DNA from: Lachnospiraceae bacterium
Lineage (GTDB): Bacteria > Bacillota_A > Clostridia > Lachnospirales > Lachnospiraceae
Direction of reading: 5' to 3'
DNA length: 64,000 nucleotides
Assembly: GCA_021770615.1 (NCBI GenBank)
Contig: JAETQR010000001.1
Coordinates: forward strand, 62,001-126,000
A model generated the notes under the pieces. It searched no databases. It saw only the letters and a program-made list of their open reading frames with translations, and was not told the origin of the DNA. Made by a program: the position numbers and the translations under genes. Positions 62,794 through 64,000 of the stretch are shown one piece after another (positions within the stretch are counted from its first letter, which is position 1; the number at the start of each line of letters is the position of its first letter).

Positions 62794-64000
62794 CTATTTC
62801 TTTACCCTGATCTTAATCTTCCGCTTGCAGCCGTTTTTCGCAAAGACATATACGGTGCATTCACCTGTCCCTTTTGCCTTTACCTTTCCATCTGCAGTTA
62901 CCGTCGCCACTTTTTTATTACTGCTCAGATAGCGGAATTCTTTACAATGAGCTAGTGAAAGCTGCTTTTTCCGCTTATCATGCAGAACGGCTTTGAGACG
63001 AAGGGTTGCGCTGCCTCCCTGTTTCATTACATACGAAATTTTCTTTGCCTGGATCTTTTTAACATTCGTGTACTTTACACTGTCTTTCCCGGCAGTATGC
63101 ATGATCAGGGTTTTGGCAAGAGGTACTCTTTTTCCATCCTTCCACTTCCATGCCACAACATATAGTTTGAAATTCTTTGTGGTATCCAGCTTTTTACCAT
63201 TTACCTTTTTGATGGTAATTTTCGTTATTCTGCCACGCCTGACCTGATTCAGCGACCTGGCATTAAAGTCCTTTCCACAATACTGGGTATAGACGCTGTA
63301 ACCGTCGGCGCCTGTTACCCTGCCCCATGTGATCTTCAGGTTCGTTCCCGTCTGGACGGCCTTCAGATTGGAATGCAGTTCCAGTTTGCTCTTTTCTTTA
63401 TCAGATACCTTTTTTGTTTTTCCTGTCGGTGTCGCAGCCGGCTTCCCACCGGCTGCCGGCATCGGTGTCACAGCCAGCTTCTCACCGGCATCCGGTGTCG
63501 GTGTCACAGCCGGTGTCGGCGTCACCGCACTGTTTTTCTTTACTGTCACCGGCTTGCACGGTTGGCCCGTAAAGTTCGTATCCGTGGCAGCTTCCCGCAC
63601 GATATAATCCGCAATTCCCAATCCGGTGATCTCTCCGTTGCCATCCGTCGTCTTTTCCGTCCATGTCACACCGTTATCCGTGGATATTTCATAGACCGTA
63701 TCCGGCTTCAGACCGGTCAGCTTCCCGTCCTCCGCACCTTCTCTGCTCACTCCGCTGACCCCGGGTTCCGGCGCAGCAGGTCTTGGCGGTATCGTCAGGT
63801 TCTGAGCCTCGCTGTCTGCATCCGTCACATCATGGCCGAGACGAATGATCCGACAGTCTTTGCCTATGCATTCCTCCTGAATAAGTGCATTGCCAGTCTC
63901 ATCTGCCGTAAAAGTTATGACTGTGGTTTCCCCGTCTTTCTCATATTCCAATTTATATTCCGCATTCGCCACAAGCCCTGTCAACAACATTTCCCTGTAA
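62794..64000 (-). CDS. Surface protein with FnIII-BIG2 tail, N-terminus outside window
   Basis: The last 402 residues of a larger secreted protein; the frame is open at the window end (reading YREMLLTGLVANAEYKLEYE), so ATG 63990 is internal. Seen: Ig/FnIII-like repeats (KLTGLKPDTVYEISTDNGVT), a Pro-Thr-Ala linker of VTPTP and AATPT units, then a basic FnIII-like domain (NLKITWGRVTGADGYSVYTQ) and a BIG2-like domain (YLSSNKKVATVTADGKVKAK) that ends CKRKIKIRVKK. The tail is homologous to that of the 59424-62555 product. No LPXTG sorting signal. Confidence 0.85.
   Translation of the reverse strand, partial: YREMLLTGLVANAEYKLEYEKDGETTVITFTADETGNALIQEECIGKDCRIIRLGHDVTDADSEAQNLTIPPRPAAPEPGVSGVSREGAEDGKLTGLKPDTVYEISTDNGVTWTEKTTDGNGEITGLGIADYIVREAATDTNFTGQPCKPVTVKKNSAVTPTPAVTPTPDAGEKLAVTPMPAAGGKPAATPTGKTKKVSDKEKSKLELHSNLKAVQTGTNLKITWGRVTGADGYSVYTQYCGKDFNARSLNQVRRGRITKITIKKVNGKKLDTTKNFKLYVVAWKWKDGKRVPLAKTLIMHTAGKDSVKYTNVKKIQAKKISYVMKQGGSATLRLKAVLHDKRKKQLSLAHCKEFRYLSSNKKVATVTADGKVKAKGTGECTVYVFAKNGCKRKIKIRVKK

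Noticed and set aside
1..64000. CRISPR array, insertion sequence, prophage or rRNA operon
   Set aside because: I found no regularly spaced repeats, transposase or integrase genes, phage structural genes or rRNA sequence in the window.

Overview
The window reads as chromosome of an anaerobic, low-to-medium GC Firmicute, most likely a gut or rumen Lachnospiraceae (class Clostridia). The evidence is a homodimer-type pyruvate:ferredoxin oxidoreductase, an oxygen-sensitive class III ribonucleotide reductase with its activase, strong AGGAGG ribosome binding sites, consensus TTGACA-17-TATAAT promoters, lipoproteins with Gram-positive lipoboxes, a YlbJ-type sporulation membrane protein, and gene sets typical of gut Clostridia (glucuronoxylan locus, BIG2/FnIII surface proteins, Nif11-leader RiPP). 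This placement rests on gene content, not on a 16S gene.

Layout. (1) 1-18144: a Gram-positive polysaccharide utilisation locus for glucuronoxylan or xylo-oligosaccharides. Eleven minus-strand genes run from a 1025-residue membrane-anchored solute-binding-like protein through two complete permease pairs, an NHL/TPR protein, a YIP1 protein, a DUF5696 lipoprotein and a classical solute-binding lipoprotein to a GH3 beta-xylosidase-like enzyme and a GH67 alpha-glucuronidase (cut by the window start). A GH43 beta-xylosidase is divergent. No import ATPase is present, so a shared MsmX/MsmK-type ATPase is inferred. (2) 18163-18511: tRNA-Leu(CAA) with promoter, terminator and a downstream hairpin. (3) 18582-22280: a GntR/YtrA-controlled ABC operon with a very clear operator and promoter; it includes a 33-codon membrane peptide coupled by ATGA overlaps. 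(4) 22282-24744: a small lipoprotein, rpmF and ackA, the last two with near-perfect promoters.

(5) 24816-36487: the most unusual region. A radical SAM/SPASM maturase, three Nif11/NHLP-type leader peptides and an NHLM export trio (short HlyD-like protein, C39-peptidase ABC transporter, second ABC transporter) are directly followed, by 4-bp overlaps or a few bases, by an STAS anti-sigma-antagonist-like protein, a GH3-type acyl-acid-amido synthetase homologue, and one membrane protein carrying sensor, HAMP, SpoIIE phosphatase and RsbW-like kinase domains. It looks like a RiPP cluster with its own partner-switching signalling module and an unassigned adenylating enzyme.

(6) 36575-53125: mostly housekeeping: DegV, YlbJ-like protein, a coiled-coil protein, rsmD, recG, dut, nrdG, nrdD, a PHP phosphoesterase, a DUF4160/DUF2442 pair, a MATE exporter, a sigma-factor-like protein lacking recognisable promoter-binding regions, an iron alcohol dehydrogenase, asnA and asnS. 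Between recG and rsmD lie two very large inverted repeats (140 and 193 nt). (7) 53174-64000: PFOR, a decayed HipA-like toxin with its intact upstream partner, two paralogous lipoproteins of which one carries an in-frame internal deletion, and two large secreted surface proteins (the last open at the window end) that share a very basic FnIII-BIG2 tail.
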